Shown here: positions 1 to 8,250 of the stretch, piece after piece
Layout of the letters: every line of letters starts with the position of its first letter
How positions within the stretch are numbered: position 1 is the stretch's first letter
Origin: Nostoc sp. NIES-4103
GTDB taxonomy: Bacteria > Cyanobacteriota > Cyanobacteriia > Cyanobacteriales > Nostocaceae
NCBI RefSeq assembly: GCF_002368335.1
Contig: NZ_AP018288.1
Location: forward strand, 4,017,323-4,081,322
Length of the DNA: 64,000 nt
Direction of reading: 5' to 3'
Program-made: the position numbers and the translations under genes
The notes under the pieces: generated by a model
The model's input: the letters and a program-made list of their open reading frames with translations, nothing else
Told to the model about the DNA's origin: nothing
The model's database searches: none

Positions 1-357
1 TAATTCAGTAGTTGTTTGTCCTTTTTTATGAACATTTTCAGAGACAACACTTTGGTTTGGTAATTCCCAAGAAACTTCTGCTTCACCCAGATGAGCAACT
101 GCATCACCTTGAGCAACGGTAATATAAATTTCTATGGGATGCCCCACAATATCTTGTACTACATTAGCAATGGTGTTGATGTAATATTTCTGTAACCAAT
201 TGCGAGCAAAAGGATTAGGAGTAATTATGACCAAGCAATTATTTTCTAACCGCTCTGCACTAGCAGTTTTAATCCAAGTTTCAAAGGTGGGACGAGATAG
301 TTTTAGTTGTAAGCGCTCTAGCACCTGACTCCACAGAGTGTCAATGGGAATTTCCAT
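1..357 (-). CDS. dnaA: DnaA, N-terminal part (gene runs off the window)
   Basis: Chromosomal replication initiator. I translated 119 codons from an ATG at 357 (minus strand). The protein starts MEIPIDTLWSQVLERLQ and contains the DnaA domain I signature (RPTFETWIKTA, then NPFARNWLQKYY), followed by the start of the variable linker. Only domain I and part of domain II are present; the AAA+ and DNA-binding domains lie outside the window. It is divergent from the HtrA-type protease, with a 170-bp gap. I saw no clear DnaA-box cluster in that gap, so nothing here marks an origin. Confidence 0.93.
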   Translation of the reverse strand, partial: MEIPIDTLWSQVLERLQLKLSRPTFETWIKTASAERLENNCLVIITPNPFARNWLQKYYINTIANVVQDIVGHPIEIYITVAQGDAVAHLGEAEVSWELPNQSVVSENVHKKGQTTTEL

Positions 358-527
358 TATTTACCACCTTTGCTGCTAATCGTCACAATAGAAGATATGA
401 GCAAGCACCAATTTAGCATTTAGCAAGCCCTAGACCTGGGACAAGCTTTCGAGTTGTAATGATTCTGGGGCATACCCGGTAGGCAATATCCTAGCATCCA
501 CTGACCAGCACGGAGAAGCAAAGACAC

Positions 528-1997
528 ATGAAGACCAAAGAGCATGACTTGCAAATTGAAGATTGTAAAAGGGACTGGGGATTAGGGATTGGGGATTGGG
601 GATTAGGTACTAGGGATTGGGGATTAGGTACTAGGGATTGGGGATTAGGAAAAATTTACAAGTATATTTCTATCTCTTTACCAGTATCCAGTCCCCAGTA
701 CCCAGTCCCCAGTACCCAGTCCCCAGTACCCAGTACCCAGTCCCCAGTACCCAGTCCCCAGTCCCTAGTACCCAGTACCCAGTACCCAGTACCCAGTCCC
801 AAAACTGCACTATTGATGCTACTAGGTGCGATCGCAATGGTATCCCTACAAAGCTGCTCTTTTCTACCTGCAAACACCTTTGAAGCTCAAACAAATAAAC
901 CCCAGTCTCAGGTTTCAGGTCAACAGTCAACTAACAACAGTCCGGTAATTGTCCCCCCACCAATTATTTCATCGTCAGGTGACCCTAACTTTGTGGTTAA
1001 AGTTGTACAACAGGTGGGAGATGCAGTAGTCCGCATTGATTCTTCTAGAACAGTTACTCGCTCAGCAGATGAATTTGGCGACCCATTCTTACGACGATTT
1101 TTTGGCGATGTGCCATCACAACCAAGACAGCGAGTTGAGCGGGGTAGCGGCTCTGGATTTATCATTAGTTCTTCAGGTCAAATTTTGACTAATTCCCATG
1201 TGGTGGATGGTGCTGATACTGTAACTGTAACCCTCAAGGATGGCAGGACTTTTGATGGCAAAGTGCTAGGCGAAGACCCAATAACGGATGTAGCGTTAAT
1301 CAAAATTGGTGCTAATAACCTGCCAACCTTGTCTTTAGGCAACTCCCAGGGCTTACAACCAGGAGAGGCAGTAATCGCCATTGGCAATCCTCTAGGTTTA
1401 AATAATACCGTTACTTCTGGAATTATCAGTGCCACAGGTCGCTCTAGTAATGACATCGGTGCTAGCGACAAGCGCGTTGACTATCTACAAACCGATGCAG
1501 CAATTAACCCTGGTAACTCCGGCGGCCCATTGCTGAATGCGCGTGGTCAAGTAATTGGGATGAACACAGCCATTATCCGCAACGCTCAGGGTTTGGGATT
1601 TGCTATTCCCATCAATACTGTCCAAAGAATTGCCCAAGAATTAATTGCTAAAGGCAGAGTAGATCATCCTTATTTGGGTATTCAAATGGTAACACTCACC
1701 CCAGAAATTAAAGAAAGAATCAATGATAGAGCAAGCGAACGCATCAATTTAATCACAGATAAAGGCGTATTGTTGGTTAATGTCATCCCTCGCTCTCCAG
1801 CAGATATTGCTGGACTACGAGCCGGTGATGTTATTCAACGCATTAATAATCAATCTGTAACTAAAATTGAAGAAGTACAAAAGCTTGTAGAAAACAGTAA
1901 AATCGGCAATCCCTTACAAATACAAGTAGAACGCAACGGACAAACAGCAGAATTAGCAGTCAGTCCCGCACCTTTGCCAGTTAGGCGAGAAAGCTGA
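528..1997 (+). CDS. HtrA/Deg-family serine protease (HhoA/HhoB/DegQ-like), lipoprotein-like, repeat-invaded N-terminus
   Basis: Periplasmic or membrane-attached serine protease of the Deg family. The catalytic triad is visible as H224 (TNSHVVDG), D254 (DPITDVALI) and S331 (NPGNSGGPL). A single C-terminal PDZ domain follows from about residue 385. Residues 92-110 form a hydrophobic stretch ending in LQSC, a plausible lipobox with Cys110. The ATG at 528 has GGAG about 12 bases upstream. Residues 15-90 are not normal protein: they are translated tandem repeats (DWGLGTR units, then SPVPSTQ units), a G-rich arm followed by its C-rich complement. The homologous N-terminus is normally short, so I infer repeat insertion between start codon and signal sequence. 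An internal Met97 could be an alternative start but would shorten the signal peptide. Confidence 0.9.
   Translation: MKTKEHDLQIEDCKRDWGLGIGDWGLGTRDWGLGTRDWGLGKIYKYISISLPVSSPQYPVPSTQSPVPSTQSPVPSPQSLVPSTQYPVPSPKTALLMLLGAIAMVSLQSCSFLPANTFEAQTNKPQSQVSGQQSTNNSPVIVPPPIISSSGDPNFVVKVVQQVGDAVVRIDSSRTVTRSADEFGDPFLRRFFGDVPSQPRQRVERGSGSGFIISSSGQILTNSHVVDGADTVTVTLKDGRTFDGKVLGEDPITDVALIKIGANNLPTLSLGNSQGLQPGEAVIAIGNPLGLNNTVTSGIISATGRSSNDIGASDKRVDYLQTDAAINPGNSGGPLLNARGQVIGMNTAIIRNAQGLGFAIPINTVQRIAQELIAKGRVDHPYLGIQMVTLTPEIKERINDRASERINLITDKGVLLVNVIPRSPADIAGLRAGDVIQRINNQSVTKIEEVQKLVENSKIGNPLQIQVERNGQTAELAVSPAPLPVRRES
573..800 (+). repeat. Intragenic tandem-repeat block in two complementary arms
   Basis: Positions about 573-650 are tandem GGGGATTAG/GGTACTAG units. 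After a 30-base spacer, about 690-800 are CCCAGTCCCCAGTA units, the complement of the first arm. The whole could fold as a large imperfect hairpin. It is translated in frame within the protease gene, and both strands stay open here. Very similar units occur at 21200, 41970, 49810 and elsewhere in the window. Confidence 0.85.
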
Positions 1998-2018
1998 TGG
2001 AAAAGCAGGGGAGCTTTC

Positions 2019-2222
2019 GGTGCAGGGGTGCAGGGGTGCAGGAGTGCAGGGGAGATGAGGGGGATGAGGGGGATGAGGGAGACAAAAGAAATAAGTAATT
2101 CCCAATTCCCAATTCCCAATTCCCCATTCCCCATTACCAATTACCAATTACCAATTACCAATTCCCAATTCCCAATTCCCAATTCCCAATTCCCAATTCC
2201 CAATTCCCAATTCCCAATGCCC
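2019..2222. repeat. Intergenic tandem repeats (GGGGTGCA, GGGGATGA and AATTCCC/TACCAAT units)
   Basis: Three short-unit arrays in a row: GTGCAGGG (about 2019-2055), GGGGGATGA (about 2055-2080), and about 17 copies of 7-bp AATTCCC or TACCAAT (about 2097-2222). They fill almost all of the space between the protease and def. A clean ribosome-binding site (AAAGGAG) for def follows directly after the array. Confidence 0.85.
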
Positions 2223-2245
2223 AATTTACAAAAGGAGTTTTACTA

Positions 2246-2779
2246 ATGGCTGAATTGACACCAATCATTCAATTAGGCAACCCCATTCTGCGACAAAAGG
2301 CTGCTTGGGTGGAAAGTATTCACGATGAAAGTGTTCAAAAACTGATTGATGACTTAATCGCTACTGTCGCTCAGGCCAATGGTGTGGGAATTGCTGCCCC
2401 TCAAGTTGCAAACTCTTGTCGATTATTTATTGTGGCCTCCCGTCCAAATCCCAGGTATCCCAATGCTCCAGAAATGGAACCTACTGCTATGATCAATCCT
2501 AGGATAGTTGATCATTCCACTGAAGTTGTAAAAGGCTGGGAAGGTTGTTTGAGCGTTCCCGGTATTAGAGGATTAGTTCCCAGGTATCAAGCAATTGAGG
2601 TTGAATACACTGACCGTCAAGGCAAGTTACAAAGGCAAGAATTAACTGATTTCGTGGCCCGCATATTTCAACACGAGTATGACCATCTCGACGGGATCGT
2701 CTTTGTAGATCGTCTAGAGAACACCCTCGATATGATCACTGAGCAAGAATACCAAAATCAGGTAGTTAACAATACTTAA
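2246..2779 (+). CDS. def: Peptide deformylase
   Basis: Removes the formyl group from the N-terminal methionine of nascent proteins; metal-dependent, cytoplasmic. All three family motifs are present: GVGIAAPQ (residues 46-53), EGCLS (99-103, metal ligand C101) and HEYDHLDG (143-150, ligands H143 and H147 with E144 as catalyst). The length of 177 residues is usual. The start has an AAAGGAG site 8 bases upstream, immediately after the repeat array. Confidence 0.97.
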   Translation: MAELTPIIQLGNPILRQKAAWVESIHDESVQKLIDDLIATVAQANGVGIAAPQVANSCRLFIVASRPNPRYPNAPEMEPTAMINPRIVDHSTEVVKGWEGCLSVPGIRGLVPRYQAIEVEYTDRQGKLQRQELTDFVARIFQHEYDHLDGIVFVDRLENTLDMITEQEYQNQVVNNT

Positions 2780-2808
2780 TTCAAAATAATTCTTCAGAAT
2801 GAGATTAG

Positions 2809-2850
2809 TTACCTAAATTTAGGTTATATTTAACCTATTGTTAACCTTAC
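2809..2850. promoter_or_regulatory. Overlapping palindromes upstream of the HMA-like operon
   Basis: ACCTAAATTTAGGT (2811-2824) is a perfect 14-bp palindrome. It overlaps TAGGTTA-TATT-TAACCTA (2820-2837), a perfect 7-bp inverted repeat. TTAACCT then recurs at about 2840. The cluster ends about 25-35 bases before the first HMA-like gene. This is the expected place for a repressor or activator site; the regulator is unknown. Confidence 0.5.
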
Positions 2851-2872
2851 TTTGGGTGAAACTATCGGTTAA

Positions 2873-4159
2873 ATGACACAATCTATCAGTAGTCGCGTGT
2901 TAAGTCAGCAGACGACATTGTTGCCTGCTGACTTAATCTCCACTCAGCATGAAGGCGATGAAGTCCCAGCCAATAAGAATACCAGTAGAGCCGCTGCACG
3001 GTCGAAAGTGCAAATGTCTGCTGGAGGATTGCAAATTATACATGCAACCAATAGACGCATACGCATTCGTGCAACTGACAGTAGTTTTAATACAAAATTA
3101 GAGAGTATAGCCAAGGATTTGCGGCAGCAAAAAGCGGTGAAAGCCTATGCCAATGAGCAAACAGGCAGCTTGGTAGTTACCTTTGATGAAAATCTGGTTT
3201 CATTGCCGCAGATGTTGGGGATACTTCAACAATTTAATATTCAACAGCCTGAAACTTCGCCTCAGACACTCAGCAATATAGATCCTTTTGCAGCGTGGAA
3301 ATCTGTTGATTTTTGGAAAGAGCAGACGATTTCCTTCATCCCTTTGATGACAGGGTTAGCAGTGACAGGAGGACTGGGAATTAGTGGTTTGGCAGCGATC
3401 CCAGTTTATATGATTACCTCAGATGCAACTCGTAGGGTAATTGACTATCTAGAACCGCAAGTTTCGCCAAAAGAAAGCAGCAAGAATTCAGATGCTGTTA
3501 GAGAAATCAAATCGCTCCAGTCTTCCCTATCAACAAGCGATCGCCAACTAGAACCGCCATCATCTCATGATCAGGGCAAAAAGACAGCAAAGGCTAGAAA
3601 AATCGCCTACAAAGTTGTTCATGCCATTCCGGGAAGGATGAGGATGCATGTGCCTCGAATCGCCCAAGATCCTGCTTATGGACGGCGACTTGAGAGATTG
3701 ATGAAAACTGATCCCCACGTCACTAACGTGCGTTTGAATAGCGATGCGGGATCAATAGCGATCGCCTATCAGCCCAGTGATGTTAGTTTAAGTCATTGGG
3801 TAAATCTGATGGAATTGGCCTTGGAGACCAACCCACCCACAGATTCCATCAAAGCCATAGCTCAGCAACTGCCACAAGAACCAGTAAATCAGCCTGAGCA
3901 AAAACTCCACCTACAAGGTGATGCAACTATTGGGCATGGCGAAGAAGTTAGCAATGCCCTATCCCCAATGCCCCAAGCGGCGGGGGGAGCAACCTCAACC
4001 ACCGACAACAAAATGGAGTTTCCCGCCGCTTCCGATGAAGCTATAGAGGCTACAACGACATCTGAGAATCAAATCTTAGATCTATCGAGCTTATGGGCTG
4101 ATATGAAATCTCCAGGCCTGTTTTTTTCCCTAGCCTATATGGCTAACTTACCGTTGTAG
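2873..4159 (+). CDS. Protein with two HMA-like (HMA_2-type) domains and a central hydrophobic segment
   Basis: Two heavy-metal-associated-like domains: residues about 53-113 (IIHATNRRIRIRATD...) and 245-310 (YKVVHAIPGRMRMHVPRI...TNVRLNSDAGSIAIAY). Neither has the CxxC metal-binding pair of classical HMA domains. The conserved core is instead VVHxIPGRxRxxVP, a pattern I associate with the HMA_2 family next to cyanobacterial P-type ATPases. Residues 152-184 form one or two membrane-crossing segments. The region between and after the domains is low-complexity and probably disordered. First gene of a same-strand cluster with a second HMA-like protein, a P-type ATPase and a DUF5132 protein. No strong ribosome-binding site is visible. 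Exact function unknown. Confidence 0.75.
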   Translation: MTQSISSRVLSQQTTLLPADLISTQHEGDEVPANKNTSRAAARSKVQMSAGGLQIIHATNRRIRIRATDSSFNTKLESIAKDLRQQKAVKAYANEQTGSLVVTFDENLVSLPQMLGILQQFNIQQPETSPQTLSNIDPFAAWKSVDFWKEQTISFIPLMTGLAVTGGLGISGLAAIPVYMITSDATRRVIDYLEPQVSPKESSKNSDAVREIKSLQSSLSTSDRQLEPPSSHDQGKKTAKARKIAYKVVHAIPGRMRMHVPRIAQDPAYGRRLERLMKTDPHVTNVRLNSDAGSIAIAYQPSDVSLSHWVNLMELALETNPPTDSIKAIAQQLPQEPVNQPEQKLHLQGDATIGHGEEVSNALSPMPQAAGGATSTTDNKMEFPAASDEAIEATTTSENQILDLSSLWADMKSPGLFFSLAYMANLPL

Positions 4160-4193
4160 ACTTTTCCCAAGTTGGGAACATTGGAGGACAAAA

Positions 4194-4892
4194 ATGTATG
4201 CTTCCATATCGTCATCGACATTGGACTCACAACAAACTTCGACAATAGCAACCCAGACAAATCACGTCTGTAAGCAGGCTGTCAAAGTAGTTATTAAGGT
4301 AGTTCATAAAATTACTTATGTCATTCCTGGATTAGGATTTTCCTTGGCTCAGATGAGTGAAGATCCAAAATTCCAGCAACGCCTATTAAAATTGCTGCAA
4401 CAACAACGTTGCGTAGTCAATCAGGAAGTTGATCCCACTGCGCGAGCTATTGTGATTACCTCCCAGCCAGAGGTAATATCATTAGAGCAGTTAGCTACTT
4501 CGTGTGAGTCTGGCAAGAAGAATGTAGAAGTTGCCATTGAGCAACCAACCACAGCCCCACTTGTCTTTGACTCTTTGACTCATGCTCCAACAACCGAGCA
4601 ACTTGCAAAGCTAGACTATAGCATTGCTCATGCGATCCCCGGACGAGTCCGGTTTCACATACCTCAAATAGCCTCAGATCCCCAATTCGTCAAACGCTTA
4701 GAGACTTTGCTCCAAGCAGATCCGACAGTCAAGAGTGAGCGAGTCAATAAAGATGCAGCATCAATTGTCATTAACTATGAAACTCCAATGCTGCGAGATG
4801 CTAAAAAGCGAGTGCAAAACGTTTTTGCAGCAGCACTATTGCATCTAGAGAGTCTGATTGAGTCTGCGGGGATCGCTGCAAAGGCATCTTGA
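4194..4892 (+). CDS. Small protein with two HMA-like (HMA_2-type) domains
   Basis: Soluble-looking protein of 232 residues. The C-terminal domain (about 140-200) has the core IAHAIPGRVRFHIPQI and VNKDAASIVINY. The N-terminal domain (about 30-100) is more divergent (VIPGLGFSLAQMSEDPKFQQRL). As in its neighbour there is no CxxC. The start has GGAGG 6 bases upstream. It lies 34 bases after the previous gene and is paralogous to its C-terminal domain, so the two probably arose by duplication. The role is inferred only from the linked P-type ATPase: metal sensing, scaffold or chaperone-like partner. Confidence 0.72.
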   Translation: MYASISSSTLDSQQTSTIATQTNHVCKQAVKVVIKVVHKITYVIPGLGFSLAQMSEDPKFQQRLLKLLQQQRCVVNQEVDPTARAIVITSQPEVISLEQLATSCESGKKNVEVAIEQPTTAPLVFDSLTHAPTTEQLAKLDYSIAHAIPGRVRFHIPQIASDPQFVKRLETLLQADPTVKSERVNKDAASIVINYETPMLRDAKKRVQNVFAAALLHLESLIESAGIAAKAS

Positions 4893-5339
4893 AGATGTTA
4901 TTCACGACTTACGCAAAGGACGCATAGACGTATTCATCCTTTGCCTAATCGTTATTCCCAAAAAAAGCCCGAAGACGCTTGCAACCGCGGCTTCTTGTAG
5001 AGTAGAACCTAAAAAAATTAAAGTTTGAAAGAGTGATTTAGGTGTAAGTCCGATCAAGAGTCTTGCACTCGCCTAATTCATCTCCAAAAACTGAGAGCTA
5101 TTTGGCTCTCTAAATTCAGAAATGCCCCATGAACTAACGTTCACAAAGCAGGATGAAAGTATTTTTACTTTCACTCAGCAACGCCAGTTGCTAAAACCTG
5201 GAAAACCAAAGCACAGCACTGGCTTCTCAACAATCAGCACTCACAAGTAAGGACGCAAGGCTTTGCGCCCCTACTCAGCACTTTTAAAATAGGCTGCTGA
5301 ACAACCAACAAACTTATCAACCTGTATGAGAGTGAAGGA
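4893..5339. other. Intergenic region before the P-type ATPase gene, with dispersed repeats
   Basis: No coding sequence seen. It contains a dispersed repeat (about 5160-5230: CTCAGCAACGCCAGTTGCTA ... GCACTGGCTTCTCA) that recurs at about 42024-42080. It also holds a short inverted repeat around ACGCAAGGCTTTGCG (about 5252-5267). A GAGTGAAGGA site sits directly before the ATPase start. Confidence 0.5.
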
Positions 5340-7661
5340 ATGGCAAACGTCGCGGTTCAACTGACATCTTCTCCTGTGCAAATGCCTCACGAGATTGTAG
5401 GACAAAAGAATGGAGAAGTGATTTTAGCTCCCAAGTCTCACAAAACTTTGGAAAAACACAATAGCAAAGTTTCTTTAGGTAGGAGCAATAAATCCTCTAG
5501 ACAAATTTCCCAAGTTACCTACAGTGTTGTCCATACAACTCCAGGAAGGGTGCGGTTGCGTGTGCCTCGCTTACGCCACGATGCAGACTACGCTCAACGT
5601 CTGCAATCCTTACTAGAAGCTGATCCCCTGGTGACAAACGTCAGAATCAAGGCTGCGGCGGCATCGTTAGTTGTCACCTATAACTCTAGTGCAGTTACCG
5701 ATGCGAAGATGCGATCGCGCTTAGTCTGTCTGCTTGTGACTGCTAGTGATAGCAATATAGTGCCAATCATGGCCGCTAAAAAATCATCAGCTGCTCAGCC
5801 AGCAGGCGATTCAGAGGCATCTTGGCCTGGTATACAACTTTCTGCTGTCGCCACTGGTTTAGCTGTGCTAGGAGGGCCTTTAGGATTATCCGTTCCCCCG
5901 ATGATGGTGGCGGGAACCATTGCTCTAGCGACTTGGCCAGTATTTCAAAGAGCGGTAGAAGGAATTGTCAAACAGCGAAAACTGAATATCGACTTTTTGG
6001 ATTTTATGGCGATCGCCATTACTACAGTCCAAGGTCAGTTTCTCACACCAGCGCTGATGTTGAGTTTAATTGAAATTGGCGAAAATATCCGCGATCGCAC
6101 TGCTCGTTCTTCCAAATCACAAACTCTCGATCTACTCAGTTGTCTCGGACAATTTGTCTGGGTTGAACGTGATCAACAGAAGTTTCAGATTCCTATTCAA
6201 GATGTACAACGCGGCGATACAGTTATCGTCTATCCTGGGGAACAAATACCAATTGATGGCTCTATCGTGCGGGGGAAAGCGCTGATCGATGAGCAGAAAC
6301 TTACCGGCGAGTCAGTACCAATTTTAAAAACCAAGGGACAGGCTGTCTTTGCTTCCACCTTGGTACGAGAAGGACAAATTTATATTTTGACAGAGCGGGT
6401 AGGAAATGATACTCGTGCCGGACAGAGCATCAAATTAATGGAAGAGGCTCCTGTCCACGATACCCGCATGGAAAACCACGCCATTAAAATTGCTGAAAAA
6501 GCTGTAGTGCCAACTTTGTTACTAGGTGGGGCAGTATTTGCCCTGACTCGTAACCCAGCAAGGGTAGCCAGTATCCTGACTCTCGACTTATGCACAGGCA
6601 TTCGGGTATCCATTCCCACCACAGTTTTAGCAGCACTGACTTACGCCGCACGCCACGGTATTCTCATCCGCAGCGGACGGGCATTAGAAATGCTAGCAGA
6701 TGTTGATACCATTGTCTTTGATAAAACAGGCACTTTGACTAAAGGCGAAGTCGATGTGACTGAAGTTGTCAGTTACAATCCTGCTGTATCTAGCTTGCGA
6801 GTTTTGGCATTAGCGGCGGCGGCTGAACAACGTTTGACACATCCAGTGGCCGAGGCAATCATTCGCTACGCCGAAGCACAACAAGTCGAAATTCCCAGCC
6901 GTAGCAAGTGGAACTATCAACTAGGTTTAGGCGTAGAAGCCGAAATTGATGGAGAGACTGTTTATGTCGGCAGCGAGCGCTTTTTGCGTCAACAAGGCAT
7001 AGATATGGAAGCGCTGAATGGGCATAGTCAGCGGGCGAGTTCCAAGATTTATGTTGCCAGCAACGGTCAACTTCTAGGTAAAATAAGATATAGTGATATT
7101 CTCCGAAAAGAAAGTCCGGAAGTAATTACCCAACTGTTGACGGTCGAAGGTGTAGAAGTTCACATGCTCACCGGAGATAACAAGCGCATAGCTGATGCTG
7201 TAGCTGCACAACTGGGCATAGCGCCAATGTACACTCACGCAGAAGCTTTTCCAGAGCAAAAAGCAACGGTTGTCCGTGAATTGCACGAACAAGGCAAGAC
7301 AGTTGCATTTGTGGGAGATGGGATCAATGATTCCCCAGCTTTAGCCTACGCTGATGTTTCTGTATCTTTTGCCAATGGTTCTGAGATTGCCCGCGAAACA
7401 GCAGATGTAGTGTTAATGCAAAACGACTTGCATGGCATATTAGAGGCGATCGCCATCGCTCGTCAAGCTAGGCAACTGATCAAGCAAAATACAGGTCTGA
7501 TTCTTGTTCCTAACATAGGAGCATTAGCGATCGCCGTTTTGTTTGGTCTTAATCCTTTAGGGGCGACAGTAGTTAACAATGGCTCAACCATAGTTGCCGG
7601 TGTAAATGGTTTGCGTCCAATTCTCAAAAATTCACCAAAGAAAACTCTACCATCAGCATGA
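5340..7661 (+). CDS. P1B-type (heavy-metal) P-type ATPase with N-terminal HMA-like domain and non-CPC membrane motif
   Basis: ATP-driven cation pump in the membrane. An HMA-like domain without CxxC is at about 58-122 (YSVVHTTPGRVRLRVPRL). Four membrane segments follow at about 165-250. The actuator TGES is at 322-325, phosphorylation site D461 in DKTGTLT, the HP motif at 501-502, MLTGDN at 609-613 and GDGIND at 659-664. The last membrane pair is at about 718-762. In the ion-binding helix the usual CPC/SPC is replaced by DLCTGIRVSIP (C418). From memory this resembles the CtpC-type Mn/Zn exporter group (D-x-S-C-x-x-K/R-x-S-x-P). The substrate cannot be fixed from sequence. An N-terminal domain matching the neighbouring small proteins ties the locus together. 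Confidence 0.9.
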   Translation: MANVAVQLTSSPVQMPHEIVGQKNGEVILAPKSHKTLEKHNSKVSLGRSNKSSRQISQVTYSVVHTTPGRVRLRVPRLRHDADYAQRLQSLLEADPLVTNVRIKAAAASLVVTYNSSAVTDAKMRSRLVCLLVTASDSNIVPIMAAKKSSAAQPAGDSEASWPGIQLSAVATGLAVLGGPLGLSVPPMMVAGTIALATWPVFQRAVEGIVKQRKLNIDFLDFMAIAITTVQGQFLTPALMLSLIEIGENIRDRTARSSKSQTLDLLSCLGQFVWVERDQQKFQIPIQDVQRGDTVIVYPGEQIPIDGSIVRGKALIDEQKLTGESVPILKTKGQAVFASTLVREGQIYILTERVGNDTRAGQSIKLMEEAPVHDTRMENHAIKIAEKAVVPTLLLGGAVFALTRNPARVASILTLDLCTGIRVSIPTTVLAALTYAARHGILIRSGRALEMLADVDTIVFDKTGTLTKGEVDVTEVVSYNPAVSSLRVLALAAAAEQRLTHPVAEAIIRYAEAQQVEIPSRSKWNYQLGLGVEAEIDGETVYVGSERFLRQQGIDMEALNGHSQRASSKIYVASNGQLLGKIRYSDILRKESPEVITQLLTVEGVEVHMLTGDNKRIADAVAAQLGIAPMYTHAEAFPEQKATVVRELHEQGKTVAFVGDGINDSPALAYADVSVSFANGSEIARETADVVLMQNDLHGILEAIAIARQARQLIKQNTGLILVPNIGALAIAVLFGLNPLGATVVNNGSTIVAGVNGLRPILKNSPKKTLPSA

Positions 7662-7736
7662 TGAGATCACCATCTTGGGTAGAGTACGTTTAAAAGCTTT
7701 CATACAATGTTCTAATTGACTGGAGACAAATAAATC

Positions 7737-8042
7737 ATGGCACCTAAAATTACTGATTTCGTTGAAGAAGCTGGCGCACCTGGAATCATAGCCGGTATTG
7801 GAGCAGTAATACTAGCTCCTGTCATCCTTCCCATTGTGGCAGGAATTGGTAAACCCATAGCTAAATCAATCATCAAAGGTGGAATTGTCGCCTACGAAAA
7901 AAGCAAAGGAGCCTTTGCAGAACTGGGTGAAACCTGGGAAGATATCGTAGCTGAAGCCAAAGCCGAGCTTGCAGAATCCAAAGAAACACCAGTATTTGAA
8001 GCTGCGAGCAGTTCTGGTGACAACAATATAGATAACGGATGA
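7737..8042 (+). CDS. DUF5132-type small membrane protein
   Basis: A 101-residue protein with one strong hydrophobic segment (about 15-40, GIIAGIGAVILAPVILPIVAG). A conserved glycine/lysine part (KSIIKGGIVAYEKSKG) and an acidic, helical C-terminus follow. The family is, from recall, DUF5132, frequently beside HMA_2 proteins and P-type ATPases in cyanobacteria. It sits 75 bases after the ATPase with a GGAGAC site before the ATG. It may be an accessory subunit or membrane anchor. Function unknown. Confidence 0.75.
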   Translation: MAPKITDFVEEAGAPGIIAGIGAVILAPVILPIVAGIGKPIAKSIIKGGIVAYEKSKGAFAELGETWEDIVAEAKAELAESKETPVFEAASSSGDNNIDNG

Positions 8043-8163
8043 AACCGTCATTGATCATTAGTCATTAGTCAAAAGTATTTACAAAGGACTAATGACTAAT
8101 GACCAACAACGACCAGATAAAGTGTTTGTGCAAAATAAATAACAACTCACAAATAACTAAAAA

Positions 8164-8205
8164 AAGGATGAAGGATAAAGTTGAAAAAATTTGTCCTTCA
8201 TCCTT
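8164..8205. repeat. Hairpin-forming inverted repeat between DUF5132 and the last HMA-like gene
   Basis: AAGGATGAAGGA (8164-8175) pairs with TCCTTCATCCTT (8194-8205) across an 18-base loop. A further partial copy follows (AATCCTTCAT). It could act as a terminator or processing site, but no T-run follows, so I call it only a repeat. Confidence 0.5.
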
Positions 8206-8250
8206 AATCCTTCATAGTCCATACTTCATCCTGAATCCGAGGGCTGCTGC

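Noticed and set aside
358..527. Possible replication origin next to dnaA
   Set aside because: I could not find a cluster of TTATCCACA-like boxes or an AT-rich unwinding region in the 170 bp.
656..930. Minus-strand frames rich in GTGDWVLGTG
   Set aside because: Complement of the tandem repeats inside the protease gene.
2097..2222. Possible CRISPR-like array of short repeats
   Set aside because: Units are 7 bp and head to tail with no spacers. All other repeat blocks are also spacerless, so no CRISPR array is present.
2028..2246. Open frame of [15 protein letters not shown] repeats before def
   Set aside because: Translation of AATTCCC heptamers; ends at the def ribosome-binding site with no protein-like content.
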